A stretch of 64,000 bases of DNA, from positions 310,001-374,000 of the forward strand of contig CAZRWD010000001.1 in NCBI GenBank assembly GCA_964603785.1, read 5' to 3'. Position numbers and translations under genes: made by a program. Numbering within the stretch: position 1 is the stretch's first letter; each line of letters opens with the position of its first letter. Source of the DNA: CAZRWD01 sp964603785 (GTDB taxonomy: Bacteria; Fermentibacterota; Fermentibacteria; Fermentibacterales; Fermentibacteraceae). This document shows positions 43,201-51,392 of the stretch, piece after piece. The notes beneath the pieces are model-generated. The model ran no database searches, was not told the DNA's origin, and saw only the letters and a program-made list of their open reading frames with translations.

Positions 43201-43698
43201 ATGAGCAGGACGATGGATGATCTGAAGGCAGCCTTCGCGGGGGAGTCCCAGGCCAACAGGAGGTATCTCGCCTTCGCCCTGGTCGCCGACCGGGAGGGCC
43301 ATCCCCAGGCGGCGAGGCTGTTCAGGGCGGCGGCTGAGGCGGAAACGGTCCATGCACATGCACATCTGAAGGCCATGGGCGGGCTGGGCGATACCCGGGC
43401 CAACCTGGCGGAGGCCGTGGCGGGGGAGAACCACGAGTGGAAGAGCATGTACCCGGAGATGATCGAACACGCGCGCGAGGAGGGCGATTCTCAGGCCCTC
43501 AGGTCGTTCCAGTTCGCGAACACCGTGGAGGCCATCCATGCGGCGCTGTACCAGGAGATGCTCGACGGCCTCGATGCGTCCGGGGAGGGGTATCCATACT
43601 TCGTATGCCCGGTGTGCGGCCACACGGCGGGACGCGAGGCTCCCGGAACCTGCCCGGTCTGCGGCGCCAGGGGGTCGGCCTACATCAGGATAGACTAG
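43201..43698 (+). CDS. Rubrerythrin
   Basis: A 165-residue diiron protein. The N-terminal ferritin-like four-helix domain has glutamates in AFAGESQANRRYLAF, EAETVHAHAHL and NTVEAIHAALY. A C-terminal rubredoxin-like iron site shows CPVCGHTAG and CPVCGARG. Rubrerythrin reduces hydrogen peroxide in anaerobes and microaerophiles. It stands alone between two minus-strand genes. The ATG is preceded by AAGGAG at 43187-43192 and an AT-rich CATATT at 43164-43169 that could be a -10 element. Confidence 0.93.
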   Translation: MSRTMDDLKAAFAGESQANRRYLAFALVADREGHPQAARLFRAAAEAETVHAHAHLKAMGGLGDTRANLAEAVAGENHEWKSMYPEMIEHAREEGDSQALRSFQFANTVEAIHAALYQEMLDGLDASGEGYPYFVCPVCGHTAGREAPGTCPVCGARGSAYIRID

Positions 43699-43728
43699 GA
43701 GAGGCGATACGGGGTCCGGCGGGGCGGG

Positions 43729-45231
43729 TCAGGGCTCGACCTCCGGCAGGGGAGCCGTCACCCTGGTCGAAGACGAGCCGACCCAGACCATGTAGGCGTC
43801 CGGGCACAGGGCGAGGATCTCGTCGCGACACGCCGCGACTCTGTCGTCCCGGGGCCATGTCGGCCCGATGTAGGAGAGCCAGGCCTCCGCACCGGAAAGG
43901 GAACTCCAGTCGGGGATCCAGAGGGTGCCGGTCTCCAGGCCCGTGACCTCGGCGAGTTCGTCAGAGAGAGCCCCGGCGGCTTCCATCCCGGTCGAGGCTC
44001 CGCACGCCACGACCCATCCGAGCGGCGACCTCACGGCATCGATCAGGGCGGTCCCGGGCAATGAGAAGCCCATGTCCGGGTCCACGCCCGGCACGGAGCC
44101 CGATGCGTCGGTCCGGAGGACCCATGCACGGTACCCGTTGTCTCCGGTTCCGATGGCCCCGGCCAGGACCAGTCCGCCATCCGCCGTGAAGGACACCGAG
44201 TTGAAGTCCGGGTCGTTCCCGCCGCCCACGAATCTGGTCCACAGGAGGCGGCCGCTGCTATCGAGCCTGCAGAAACCCGCGAGATCGATCCCGTCCGAAG
44301 TCGATCCGAATCCGCAGGCCGCGATGTCGCCTCCGGGCGCCGTGTCCAGCCCGGTGACGGGGCCCTCGAAGTCGTGCATCACCCTCGTCCAGAGGATCCC
44401 CCCGCCGTCGTAGCGGGTGCAGACGATTGTCGGGCTGCTGTCGATGCAGCCTCCGACAAGCGCGATATCGCCGGAGACCTCCATCGAGGTGACGACGAGG
44501 TCGTCGGGGAGCCCCGCGGGGTGGGCCGAGACCATCTCCCCGCTCCTGTCCAGGACGGCGAACCTGTCCGGCCTGCCGTACCGGCCGAGCATGAGCAGGA
44601 TGCTCCCGCCGTCGGGCAGGACATCGAGCGCAGCCACGTGGATGTCCTCCCCGATGTCCGTGAGCATCCACTCGAGACCGCCTCCCGGATCGAAGGAGGC
44701 CGCGTAGGGTTCGAAGATGCCGCACCGGGTGTTCCCCGCCGTCACGAAGGAGCCGTCGCTGCGCACCTCCAGACCCGACAGCGACCAGCACAGGTCGTCG
44801 CCGGACCCGAGCACCGAGCAGCCCTCGATCTCCCCGTCGGGCGAGAGCCGGAGGATCGCCGCATCGGCATCGACACCGGTCGCGCGCGGTTCCCCGTAGG
44901 CACCCATCAGCAGGGAGCAGCCATCCGGGGTCGGCACGAGGCGGCCGCCGGACTCCAGGTCGCGGGAGACAGGGATGCCGGCCTCTGCGACGGGCTCGGA
45001 GAGAAGGAGCCCTCCCGCCGGGTCCAGGACTACCAGCCATGGATCGCCGAACGACCACGTGGTCATGGAGATGACGCAGACCGCCAGGGATCCGTCATCG
45101 AGCTCCACCACATCCGTTCCGGTGGAAGACCACACATCCGGGCCGCCCAGGGCCGTCGAGAAGAAGGGGGATGCGCCGGAGCACCAGGCGGGCGCCGGGA
45201 TCGCGGCGGCCAGGGCCAGGATCAGGAGCAT
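43729..45231 (-). CDS. Secreted beta-propeller-like protein
   Basis: A 500-residue protein with signal peptide MLLILALAAAIPAPAWCSG and repeated blades of about 45-50 residues. Examples are DVVELDDGSLAVCVIS, GLEVRSDGSFVTAGNTRCG, ALDVLPDGGSILLMLG and VSFTADGGLVLAGAIG. The pattern resembles seven-bladed propellers with 'DGG' turns seen in many FCB exported proteins. No enzyme motif was found. The ATG at 45231 matches the signal peptide and has GGAAGG nine bases upstream; an upstream GTG at 45249 is possible. It lies downstream of the arylsulfotransferase-like gene, probably in the same transcript. Confidence 0.7.
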   Translation of the reverse strand: MLLILALAAAIPAPAWCSGASPFFSTALGGPDVWSSTGTDVVELDDGSLAVCVISMTTWSFGDPWLVVLDPAGGLLLSEPVAEAGIPVSRDLESGGRLVPTPDGCSLLMGAYGEPRATGVDADAAILRLSPDGEIEGCSVLGSGDDLCWSLSGLEVRSDGSFVTAGNTRCGIFEPYAASFDPGGGLEWMLTDIGEDIHVAALDVLPDGGSILLMLGRYGRPDRFAVLDRSGEMVSAHPAGLPDDLVVTSMEVSGDIALVGGCIDSSPTIVCTRYDGGGILWTRVMHDFEGPVTGLDTAPGGDIAACGFGSTSDGIDLAGFCRLDSSGRLLWTRFVGGGNDPDFNSVSFTADGGLVLAGAIGTGDNGYRAWVLRTDASGSVPGVDPDMGFSLPGTALIDAVRSPLGWVVACGASTGMEAAGALSDELAEVTGLETGTLWIPDWSSLSGAEAWLSYIGPTWPRDDRVAACRDEILALCPDAYMVWVGSSSTRVTAPLPEVEP

Positions 45232-45271
45232 CCCGTCATTCCTTCCCACTTCCGGTGCCTGCTCCCTCCCG

Positions 45272-45289
45272 CCCGCGGGATGCCGCGGG
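45272..45289 (-). other. Short hairpin between two minus-strand genes
   Basis: CCCGCGG pairs with CCGCGGG across a 4-base loop in the gap between the arylsulfotransferase-like and propeller genes. No T run follows; it may slow transcription or protect the upstream mRNA end. Confidence 0.3.
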
Positions 45290-45300
45290 AATCGGCCGCC

Positions 45301-47397
45301 TCAGTGCAGCACCGCCATCCTGGCTGCCCGCAGACCGGGCGATCCCGTGGTCACGATGTAGACTCCGTCGGGCAGGGATGCGACGGGCATGGTGAAGGAG
45401 GCGCATCCGTCCCGGGGGGCCTCGAAGCCGGCGGAGCACACGACTCTTCCGGCTATATCGAACAGGAGGACCGAGACGGGAGCCCCGGGCGCGGCGGGCC
45501 ATTCGATCGTCACCGCCGTCGAGGCGGGGCATGGGTGGAGGCGAAGGCCGCCGGGAACCTCGACCCCGGCGCCCTCCCCGATCCCGGTCCATGTCACGAG
45601 CGCCGAATCGACGTTCGAGAAGCCCGTTGCGACACCCTGGGAGTCCCTGGCCCTTACGGCGAAGTAGTTCATGCCGGTCGGCAGGTCCCACAGGGATATC
45701 TGGCGCAGGGGGGTGTTCAGGAGGAAGGCCAGGTCCCCCGGTTCCGCCCCCCTGTAGATGTCGTAGGAGGCGTACTCGTCGTCTCCGAAGACGTTGTAGG
45801 TCAGCTCGACGTGGCTCTGTCCGGCAGGCACCAGGGCCACCAGGTAGGGGACGACGGCCTGGCCCTCCCAGTCGAACTTGTATGCCCGGTAGCTCTCCAT
45901 CGCGAGCAGGTTCATGCGGCCGCTGAAGAGCACCTGGCCCGAGGGCGAGATCTCGCTGATGTCGGGCCTCGCGACGAAGCCCGTCACGTCGCCCCAGCCG
46001 ACGACCACGCCGCCCCCGGGCAGGACCTGGGTGGAACCCATGTGCGAGCCGTAAAGCCCGGTCGACTGCCAGCTCCAGACGAGCTCGGCGGTCATGTCCC
46101 CCGTGTCGAGATCGTATATGCATGCCCTCGATATCTTCGGCGTGTGGTGCGTCCCGTTGTCGAAGACCGAGTAGAGGCTGCCGGAGACGTGCCTGAAGTC
46201 GTGCTGTGAGCTGAAGCCCCCGAGCGGGTCCCCGACGATGTCGAAATCGGGGTTGTCGGAGAGGTATCCTCCGAAGCGCCAGACCAGTTCGCCGGTCGTG
46301 CGGTCGATCTTCGTGCACTCCGTCATGGCGAGGCACGAGACGATCAGGCCCCCGTCGGCATCCTCGTCGAGGGAGTTGCAGTGGACATAGTCGACATAGG
46401 CGCCGGTGAGGTCGACGTAGTCGCAGGCGTCGGTTATCTCGAAGTGGTCGAAGCTGCTCCACTGGAAGACCGGCATGTGGTTCTGGTCCTGCTCCTGGAT
46501 GAGGAGGCCTACCACGAGGGCGTCAGGGTTCCCGCCCGGCACGACCTGGGACATGTCGACATACCTCTCGTCGCGTCCGATGAGCAGGTAGTTGCCGTTG
46601 TCGGCCACCGTGAAGTCGTGGTTGTCCGTCGGGTAGCCGATGACCGCGAACGAGTCGACCTTCGTGTAGGTCTCGTCCAGCTCGATCCAGCAGATGCTGT
46701 CGGAATACATGTTCGTGGTGACGAAGGATATGCGCCCGTCTGACTGCAGCTCGAAGTTGTAGAACGGCATGTGGCCGTGCCTGTAGAAGAGCACCTCGCC
46801 GTCCGAGTCGGCCATCACGAGATAGGTGCTCGTGTTCCCGCCCCCGGAGAGGTTGAACGGGGTGAAGAAGAAGTTTCCTGGGGACTGGGATCCCGAAGGA
46901 TTGAAGGTGATGTCGGGGAAGTCGGACGGGAGGGCGACCGAGTTTGCCCCGGGCGCGCCGGTGGGGGCCGGGAGGGGTGTCTCAGGCGCCACGGATGCGC
47001 CTGGGTCGGGCCGGACCATGTCGGGACGGGGCCGGACCGGATCGACGGGTCTGGTCGCGAAGCTCCAGGAGATCGAGCCTCCCGTGGCCGAGACGGCCCT
47101 CACCCGCACGGTCTCGCCGTGGCGCAGGGGGCGGTCCGGGGTCAGGACCAGCCTCAGGCCGTCCGCCGACCGGTACTCCGACATCGAGAGGCTGCCGGAT
47201 AGGGAGCCCTCGGCGGATAGCGCGAGATGGCCGGGAGGAGGCTCATCGAATCCCAGGATTATCGGCGTACCCGTGCTCTGCCATTCGGAGCCCGCCGAGG
47301 GACAGACGTACACCAGATGGTCCAGCGTCCCCGAGGACCCCTCGAGCGACGGCAGAGCCCGGCACGCCGACAGTATCAGTATCAGCAAGGAGCCCAT
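45301..47397 (-). CDS. Arylsulfotransferase (ASST)-like lipoprotein with sorting-like C-terminus
   Basis: A 698-residue protein with a lipobox signal (LLILILSAC). After an Ig-like front region the core resembles the arylsulfotransferase propeller family: DNHDFTVADNGNYLLIGRD, YVHCNSLDEDADGGLIVS, TTGELVWRFGG, SQHDFRHVSGSLYSV and DNGTHHTPKISRA. The tail (LRLHPCPASTAVTIEW, LLFDIAGRVV, DGVYIVTTG) looks like a T9SS type A domain. ATG at 47397 is chosen because GGAGGGAG precedes it and the lipobox begins there; longer versions would run into the tRNA gene. Enzymatic activity is not certain: ASST catalysts need a specific histidine, which cannot be verified without alignment. Confidence 0.72.
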   Translation of the reverse strand: MGSLLILILSACRALPSLEGSSGTLDHLVYVCPSAGSEWQSTGTPIILGFDEPPPGHLALSAEGSLSGSLSMSEYRSADGLRLVLTPDRPLRHGETVRVRAVSATGGSISWSFATRPVDPVRPRPDMVRPDPGASVAPETPLPAPTGAPGANSVALPSDFPDITFNPSGSQSPGNFFFTPFNLSGGGNTSTYLVMADSDGEVLFYRHGHMPFYNFELQSDGRISFVTTNMYSDSICWIELDETYTKVDSFAVIGYPTDNHDFTVADNGNYLLIGRDERYVDMSQVVPGGNPDALVVGLLIQEQDQNHMPVFQWSSFDHFEITDACDYVDLTGAYVDYVHCNSLDEDADGGLIVSCLAMTECTKIDRTTGELVWRFGGYLSDNPDFDIVGDPLGGFSSQHDFRHVSGSLYSVFDNGTHHTPKISRACIYDLDTGDMTAELVWSWQSTGLYGSHMGSTQVLPGGGVVVGWGDVTGFVARPDISEISPSGQVLFSGRMNLLAMESYRAYKFDWEGQAVVPYLVALVPAGQSHVELTYNVFGDDEYASYDIYRGAEPGDLAFLLNTPLRQISLWDLPTGMNYFAVRARDSQGVATGFSNVDSALVTWTGIGEGAGVEVPGGLRLHPCPASTAVTIEWPAAPGAPVSVLLFDIAGRVVCSAGFEAPRDGCASFTMPVASLPDGVYIVTTGSPGLRAARMAVLH

Positions 47398-47477
47398 GGC
47401 ATCTCCCTCCGTCATTCCCTCGCAGGTGGAAGATAGCCGGACCGCCGCCTCCGGGGAAGGCGCGACGGCGAGGATTC

Positions 47478-47506
47478 TGGACCGCGGCGTGGAAGGGTGG
47501 CATAGT
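47478..47506 (+). promoter_or_regulatory. Candidate promoter for tRNA-Leu and mutL
   Basis: -35 TGGACC (47478-47483), 17-bp spacer, -10 CATAGT (47501-47506). Transcription would begin about 15 bases before the tRNA. Both boxes match 4/6 of consensus. Confidence 0.4.
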
Positions 47507-47527
47507 AGCTGCGTTAACAAACCGGTC

Positions 47528-47613
47528 GCCGGGATGGTGGAACTGGCAGACACAGCGGACTTAAAATCCGCTGGCCCATGGCCGTGAGGGTTCGAACCCC
47601 TCTCCCGGCACCA
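47528..47613 (+). tRNA. tRNA-Leu (anticodon UAA)
   Basis: An 86-base class II tRNA. The acceptor stem GCCGGGA pairs exactly with TCCCGGC; discriminator A is followed by an encoded CCA (47611-47613). The anticodon arm is GCGGA-CTTAAAA-TCCGC with anticodon TAA at 47562-47564, reading UUA. A long variable arm and the GGGTTCGAACCC T-arm support leucine identity. Positions 36-38 are AAA, the context MiaA needs. mutL begins 11 bases downstream. Confidence 0.95.
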
Positions 47614-47624
47614 TCCGGAGGAAC

Positions 47625-49283
47625 ATGCCCCCTGTGCGAGCCCTGCCAGACGAGCTGGTCAACCTCATAGCCGCCGGAGAGGTGGTGGAGAGGCCGTCCT
47701 CCATCGTGAAGGAGCTCGTCGAGAACTCCCTGGACGCCGGCGCGGCGGGAATCGGGGTCGAGACCCTCGGAGGAGGCAGGCGTTCGGTGATCGTGAGGGA
47801 CGACGGCTGCGGGATGTCCAGGCACGACCTGCTGATGTCCGTCCAGAGGCACGCCACGAGCAAGATCGCGGCAGCCGGCGACCTCGAGTCCATCTCGACC
47901 CTGGGCTTCCGGGGGGAGGCCCTTCCCAGCATCGCCGCCGTCACCCATCTCAGGATGACCACGAGCGACGGAACCTCCGAAGCGGCATGGTCGCTCTCGA
48001 TCGACGGCGGGGTCCTCGGCGGGGTTCAGCCCGCGGCGAGGACCAGGGGCACCACTGTCGAGGCCTCGGGGATCTTCTTCAATCAGCCGGCCCGCAGGAA
48101 GTTCCTCCGATCGGAGGCCACCGAGCAGTCCTGGGTGGTCCGGCATCTCGAGGGTCTCCTGTTCTCCAGGGACGACTTCTCCCTGTCTCTCCAGAGCGAG
48201 GGTCAGAGGGTGTTCGACATACCGGCCGGGACCCTCGTGGAGAGGATGAGACAGCGGTTCGGGATCAGGCCGACCGAGCGGTGCGTCTCCGGGTCGGCCT
48301 CCGACGGGGTCTGCAGGGCGGAACTCACCTACTTCCCCGACCGGAGGTTCGCAGGCAGGCAGCATGTCTACATCGCGGTCAACGGCCGGCCCGTCCACTC
48401 GAGAACCGTAGCCCATGCTCTCGAGAGCGCACTCTCCGGGCCTGCCGGGCATCCGCTCCTCGTCTGCAGGCTCGTCCTCGATCCGGGGGAGATCGACGTC
48501 AACGTCCATCCCGCCAAGCTCGAGGTGCGCCTCCGCAGACCGTCGCTCGTGGAGTCCATGGTGGAGGGCGCCGTCCGGGATGCGACTGGTGGCAGGAGAG
48601 CCCTTTACGCCGACATGCCGGATCTGCTGCCCTCCGCCCGTATCCCTTCCCGCCCCATGGAGGGCGACCTCTTCAGATCGGCCCTGGAGGTGCAGCAGCC
48701 CCGGGAGAGACCGTTCGAACCCTCCTCCTCGGCCGTGGTGCCGATGATGCAGGTCGGGCGGAGCTACATAGTGACCACCGTCTCCGGTGGCATAGTCGTC
48801 GTCGACCAGCACGCGGCTCACGAGCGTGTCCTGTTCGAATGCATCAGGGCCGGCTCCGGGGGAGGCCCCGCGCAGCAGAGGCTGCTCCTGCCCGAGAGGC
48901 TCGACCTTGATCCGGAGTACGCGGAGCTCCTCGCCCTGTATCAGGATGTATTCGCCCGGGCGGGATTCGAGATCGGTCAAGGGGAGGACGGGGCGGTGCT
49001 CCGGGCGGTGCCTGCGGGGCTTCGGAGGGGGGCGGACGCGGTCACGGGCATACTCGCCGCGCTGGCCGATCCGACCAGGTCGGACCTCCCGCCGCAGGAC
49101 CGGGTGGCGGCGGCCGCGGCCTGTGCGGGAGCGGTGAAGTTCGGGGACGAGCTGGACGTCCGACAGGCGGGCGAGCTCATAGAGATGCTCTTCGCGACAT
49201 CGGACCCCTTCAGGTGCCCGCACGGCAGGCCGACGCTCGTCGAGATCTCGCTGGACGAGCTGGAAAAGCGCTTCGGCAGATGA
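47625..49283 (+). CDS. mutL: DNA mismatch repair protein MutL (endonuclease type)
   Basis: A 552-residue MutL. The GHKL ATPase domain shows NLIAAGEVVERPSSIVKELV, ENSLDAGA, DDGCGMS and TLGFRGEALPSIAAV. The C-terminal half carries the endonuclease motif DQHA-x2-E-x4-E (DQHAAHERVLFE, D394) and the CPHGRP motif near residue 531, both marks of nicking MutL proteins. It links mismatch recognition to strand cutting; mutS is not in this window. The ATG at 47625 follows GGAGG by only 3 bases, a short gap, so GTG at 47634 is an alternative start. Confidence 0.94.
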   Translation: MPPVRALPDELVNLIAAGEVVERPSSIVKELVENSLDAGAAGIGVETLGGGRRSVIVRDDGCGMSRHDLLMSVQRHATSKIAAAGDLESISTLGFRGEALPSIAAVTHLRMTTSDGTSEAAWSLSIDGGVLGGVQPAARTRGTTVEASGIFFNQPARRKFLRSEATEQSWVVRHLEGLLFSRDDFSLSLQSEGQRVFDIPAGTLVERMRQRFGIRPTERCVSGSASDGVCRAELTYFPDRRFAGRQHVYIAVNGRPVHSRTVAHALESALSGPAGHPLLVCRLVLDPGEIDVNVHPAKLEVRLRRPSLVESMVEGAVRDATGGRRALYADMPDLLPSARIPSRPMEGDLFRSALEVQQPRERPFEPSSSAVVPMMQVGRSYIVTTVSGGIVVVDQHAAHERVLFECIRAGSGGGPAQQRLLLPERLDLDPEYAELLALYQDVFARAGFEIGQGEDGAVLRAVPAGLRRGADAVTGILAALADPTRSDLPPQDRVAAAAACAGAVKFGDELDVRQAGELIEMLFATSDPFRCPHGRPTLVEISLDELEKRFGR

Positions 49284-50197
49284 TGCGTCCCGTCACGATC
49301 CTCACCGGTTGCACCGCCACGGGCAAGACGGAGGTCGCGGCGATGCTGGCGCGGCGTATCCGCACGGAGGTCGTCAGCGCCGATTCGAGGCAGGTCTACA
49401 GGCACATGGACATAGGTACCGCGAAACCCCCGCGGGTGTTGCGGGAGGCCGTACCCCACCACCTGGTCGACATCGTCGACCCCGACGGCTGCTACTCGGC
49501 GGGCGAGTTCTCGAGGGAGGCCCTGCGCCTGATACCCGACATAAGGGGCAGGGGAGCGGTGCCGCTGGTCGTGGGCGGGACGGGGCTGTACCTGTCCGCC
49601 CTGACGGGCCCGTTCGACGACCTCCCGCCGGCCCACCCGGCCCTGCGCAGAACCCTCTCGGCCTGCGGCGCGGCCTCCCCGGGCTTCCTGGCCAGGATGC
49701 TCCGGCGGCTGGACCCCGGATCCGCCTGCACGACAGGGCCGGACGACGTCGTGCGGATCGTGAGGGCGGTCGAGATAACCCTGCTCACCGGGAGGAGGGC
49801 CTCGCAGCTGCGAAGGGGCGCGACGGGCCCCGGGCTCTGGAGGGTCGTCAGGATGGATCTCCCGCTCCCCGAGCTCCGGCGCAGGATCGAGACCAGGATC
49901 TCAGGGATGTTCGACGAGGGCCTCGCCGCTGAGGTGGCGTGGCTGGCGGGCCGGGGATGGGGCAGGGATGCGGCTCCCGGCAGGACCATCGGCTACAGGG
50001 AGATCCTCGACGCCGTGGAGGCGGGGCGGCCCCCCGCGGAGGCGGCCGGCCGTATCGTCTCCGGTACGTGGAGATACGCGAGGAGGCAGAGGAACATGCT
50101 GGGAAGGCTCCCTGCGGCCAGGGTGGTCGACGGGGCCGATCCCTGCGGAGTGGTGTCGACTCTCCTGGAACTGGAGGAGGGCAATGCAGAAGGGTAG
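49280..50197 (+). CDS. miaA: tRNA dimethylallyltransferase MiaA
   Basis: A 305-residue enzyme that adds isopentenyl to A37. The P-loop GCTATGKTEVAAML, VVSADSRQVYRHMDIGTAKP, HHLVDIVDPDGCYSAGEF, VVGGTGLYLSAL and the C-terminal QRNMLGRLP fit MiaA. The ATG at 49280 overlaps the mutL stop (ATGA). The mutL-miaA order is conserved in many bacteria. Its product is the substrate for the MiaB encoded at the start of the window. Confidence 0.94.
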   Translation: MMRPVTILTGCTATGKTEVAAMLARRIRTEVVSADSRQVYRHMDIGTAKPPRVLREAVPHHLVDIVDPDGCYSAGEFSREALRLIPDIRGRGAVPLVVGGTGLYLSALTGPFDDLPPAHPALRRTLSACGAASPGFLARMLRRLDPGSACTTGPDDVVRIVRAVEITLLTGRRASQLRRGATGPGLWRVVRMDLPLPELRRRIETRISGMFDEGLAAEVAWLAGRGWGRDAAPGRTIGYREILDAVEAGRPPAEAAGRIVSGTWRYARRQRNMLGRLPAARVVDGADPCGVVSTLLELEEGNAEG

Positions 50198-51392
50198 CGA
50201 GCCGATCATAGAGCACATCCCGCTCGAGGAGGTGCGGATCGAGGATGTCGACTCCCTGGATCCTCCGCAGGAGTGGGACCGGGAGTCCTCGCCGGAGGAG
50301 CCGGTGCCCCCGCCGGTGCTGATCGAGGAGGGCGGGAGGTTCACCCTCCTCGCCCACCACGACGCCTTCTGGCGTGCCAGGGCCGAGGGCAGGATGGCCG
50401 TGAGGGCCGTCGTGGTCAGGAGCGCGGTACACATCCCGCTCGCCCACAGGACGGTCGGGAACAGCCTGGAGGAGGCCCTCCTGTTCGACGGTCTCCTCCG
50501 GAGCGGGATAGTCCCCAACAGGAGCAGGCTCGCGGACATGCTGGGCTTCTCCCGTGCGAGGATCACGCAGGTCCTGAACATCCTGAAGCTTCCCCTCGAG
50601 ATCAGGCAGAAGCTCCTTCTCGCCCATCATGTCAGCGAGTTCCAGCTCCGTCCGCTCATCAAGATCGAGGACGGCAGGCGCCAGCATTCGGCGTTCGCGA
50701 AGCTCATGGCGGACGGGCTCACAGGGAGGCAGATGGCCCTGTTCGCGGCGGGCGACGGGAGCGGTGAGCCCGGTGTCGACCTGGAGGAGCTCGTAGCCGG
50801 TGCGGAGCTCTCCGGGCACCAGGAGGAGACCCCGCCCCCGTCCGGAGCGGATCTGCCCCCGGAGGGCGGGGAGCCCCTCGAGAGGGCGCGGACCGCCACC
50901 AGGCAGCCCGCCTCGGTGCCCGGAGCACCCGCGGAGGCCGGCAGGGCCGGGGACACCTCCCAGAGGAGCGAACTCGAACGGATGAGGAACCTGCTCTCGG
51001 CGGCGGGCACGCTCAGGGAGGCCGGCTGGGAGGAGACCGTGCGGAGGCTGGGCGCCGTGCAGGGGGACATGGCATTCCTGGAGGGCGTCTCCATGCTCCG
51101 CAGGGGGCTGTACCAGAAGGCCGTCGACTCTCTGCTGGCGGCGGTTCACACGGGTCCCGGCAAGGCGGCCTCGCTCTTCTTCCTCGGCAGGGCCTTCAAC
51201 CTGATGGACAATCTCGCCCGTGCCGAGGAGAGCCTCAGATCCGCCAGCGAGCTCGTGCCGGACGACCCGGACATCATCTCGGAGCTCGCGATAGTCCTGG
51301 AGAAGCAGCGGAGATTCTCGGAGGCGTCCTCGTTCTACAGGCGCGCCTCCGTACTGAGGAATCCGGGCCAGACGAAGAGCCGCAGGCCATGA
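50184..51392 (+). CDS. ParB-like DNA-binding domain fused to tetratricopeptide repeats
   Basis: A 402-residue protein. Residues 5-75 look like a ParB N-terminal domain (PPVLIEEGGRFTLLAHHDAFWRARAEG shown in parts). The site usually GERR, needed for CTP binding, reads AHHDA. Residues 95-170 hold a Spo0J-type helix-turn-helix (NRSRLADMLGFSRARITQVL and LPLEIRQKLLLAHHVSEF). A proline/alanine-rich linker leads to TPR repeats near residues 290-395 (YQKAVDSLLAAVHTG and LARAEESLRSASELVPDD). It is not next to a parA gene, so it is more likely a regulator than a chromosome partition protein. It overlaps miaA by 14 bp. Confidence 0.75.
   Translation: MQKGSEPIIEHIPLEEVRIEDVDSLDPPQEWDRESSPEEPVPPPVLIEEGGRFTLLAHHDAFWRARAEGRMAVRAVVVRSAVHIPLAHRTVGNSLEEALLFDGLLRSGIVPNRSRLADMLGFSRARITQVLNILKLPLEIRQKLLLAHHVSEFQLRPLIKIEDGRRQHSAFAKLMADGLTGRQMALFAAGDGSGEPGVDLEELVAGAELSGHQEETPPPSGADLPPEGGEPLERARTATRQPASVPGAPAEAGRAGDTSQRSELERMRNLLSAAGTLREAGWEETVRRLGAVQGDMAFLEGVSMLRRGLYQKAVDSLLAAVHTGPGKAASLFFLGRAFNLMDNLARAEESLRSASELVPDDPDIISELAIVLEKQRRFSEASSFYRRASVLRNPGQTKSRRP

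Noticed and set aside
44374..46209. Plus-strand frame of 611 codons across two minus-strand genes
   Set aside because: It spans the gap between two real genes and lacks any domain or ribosome binding site that would support it.
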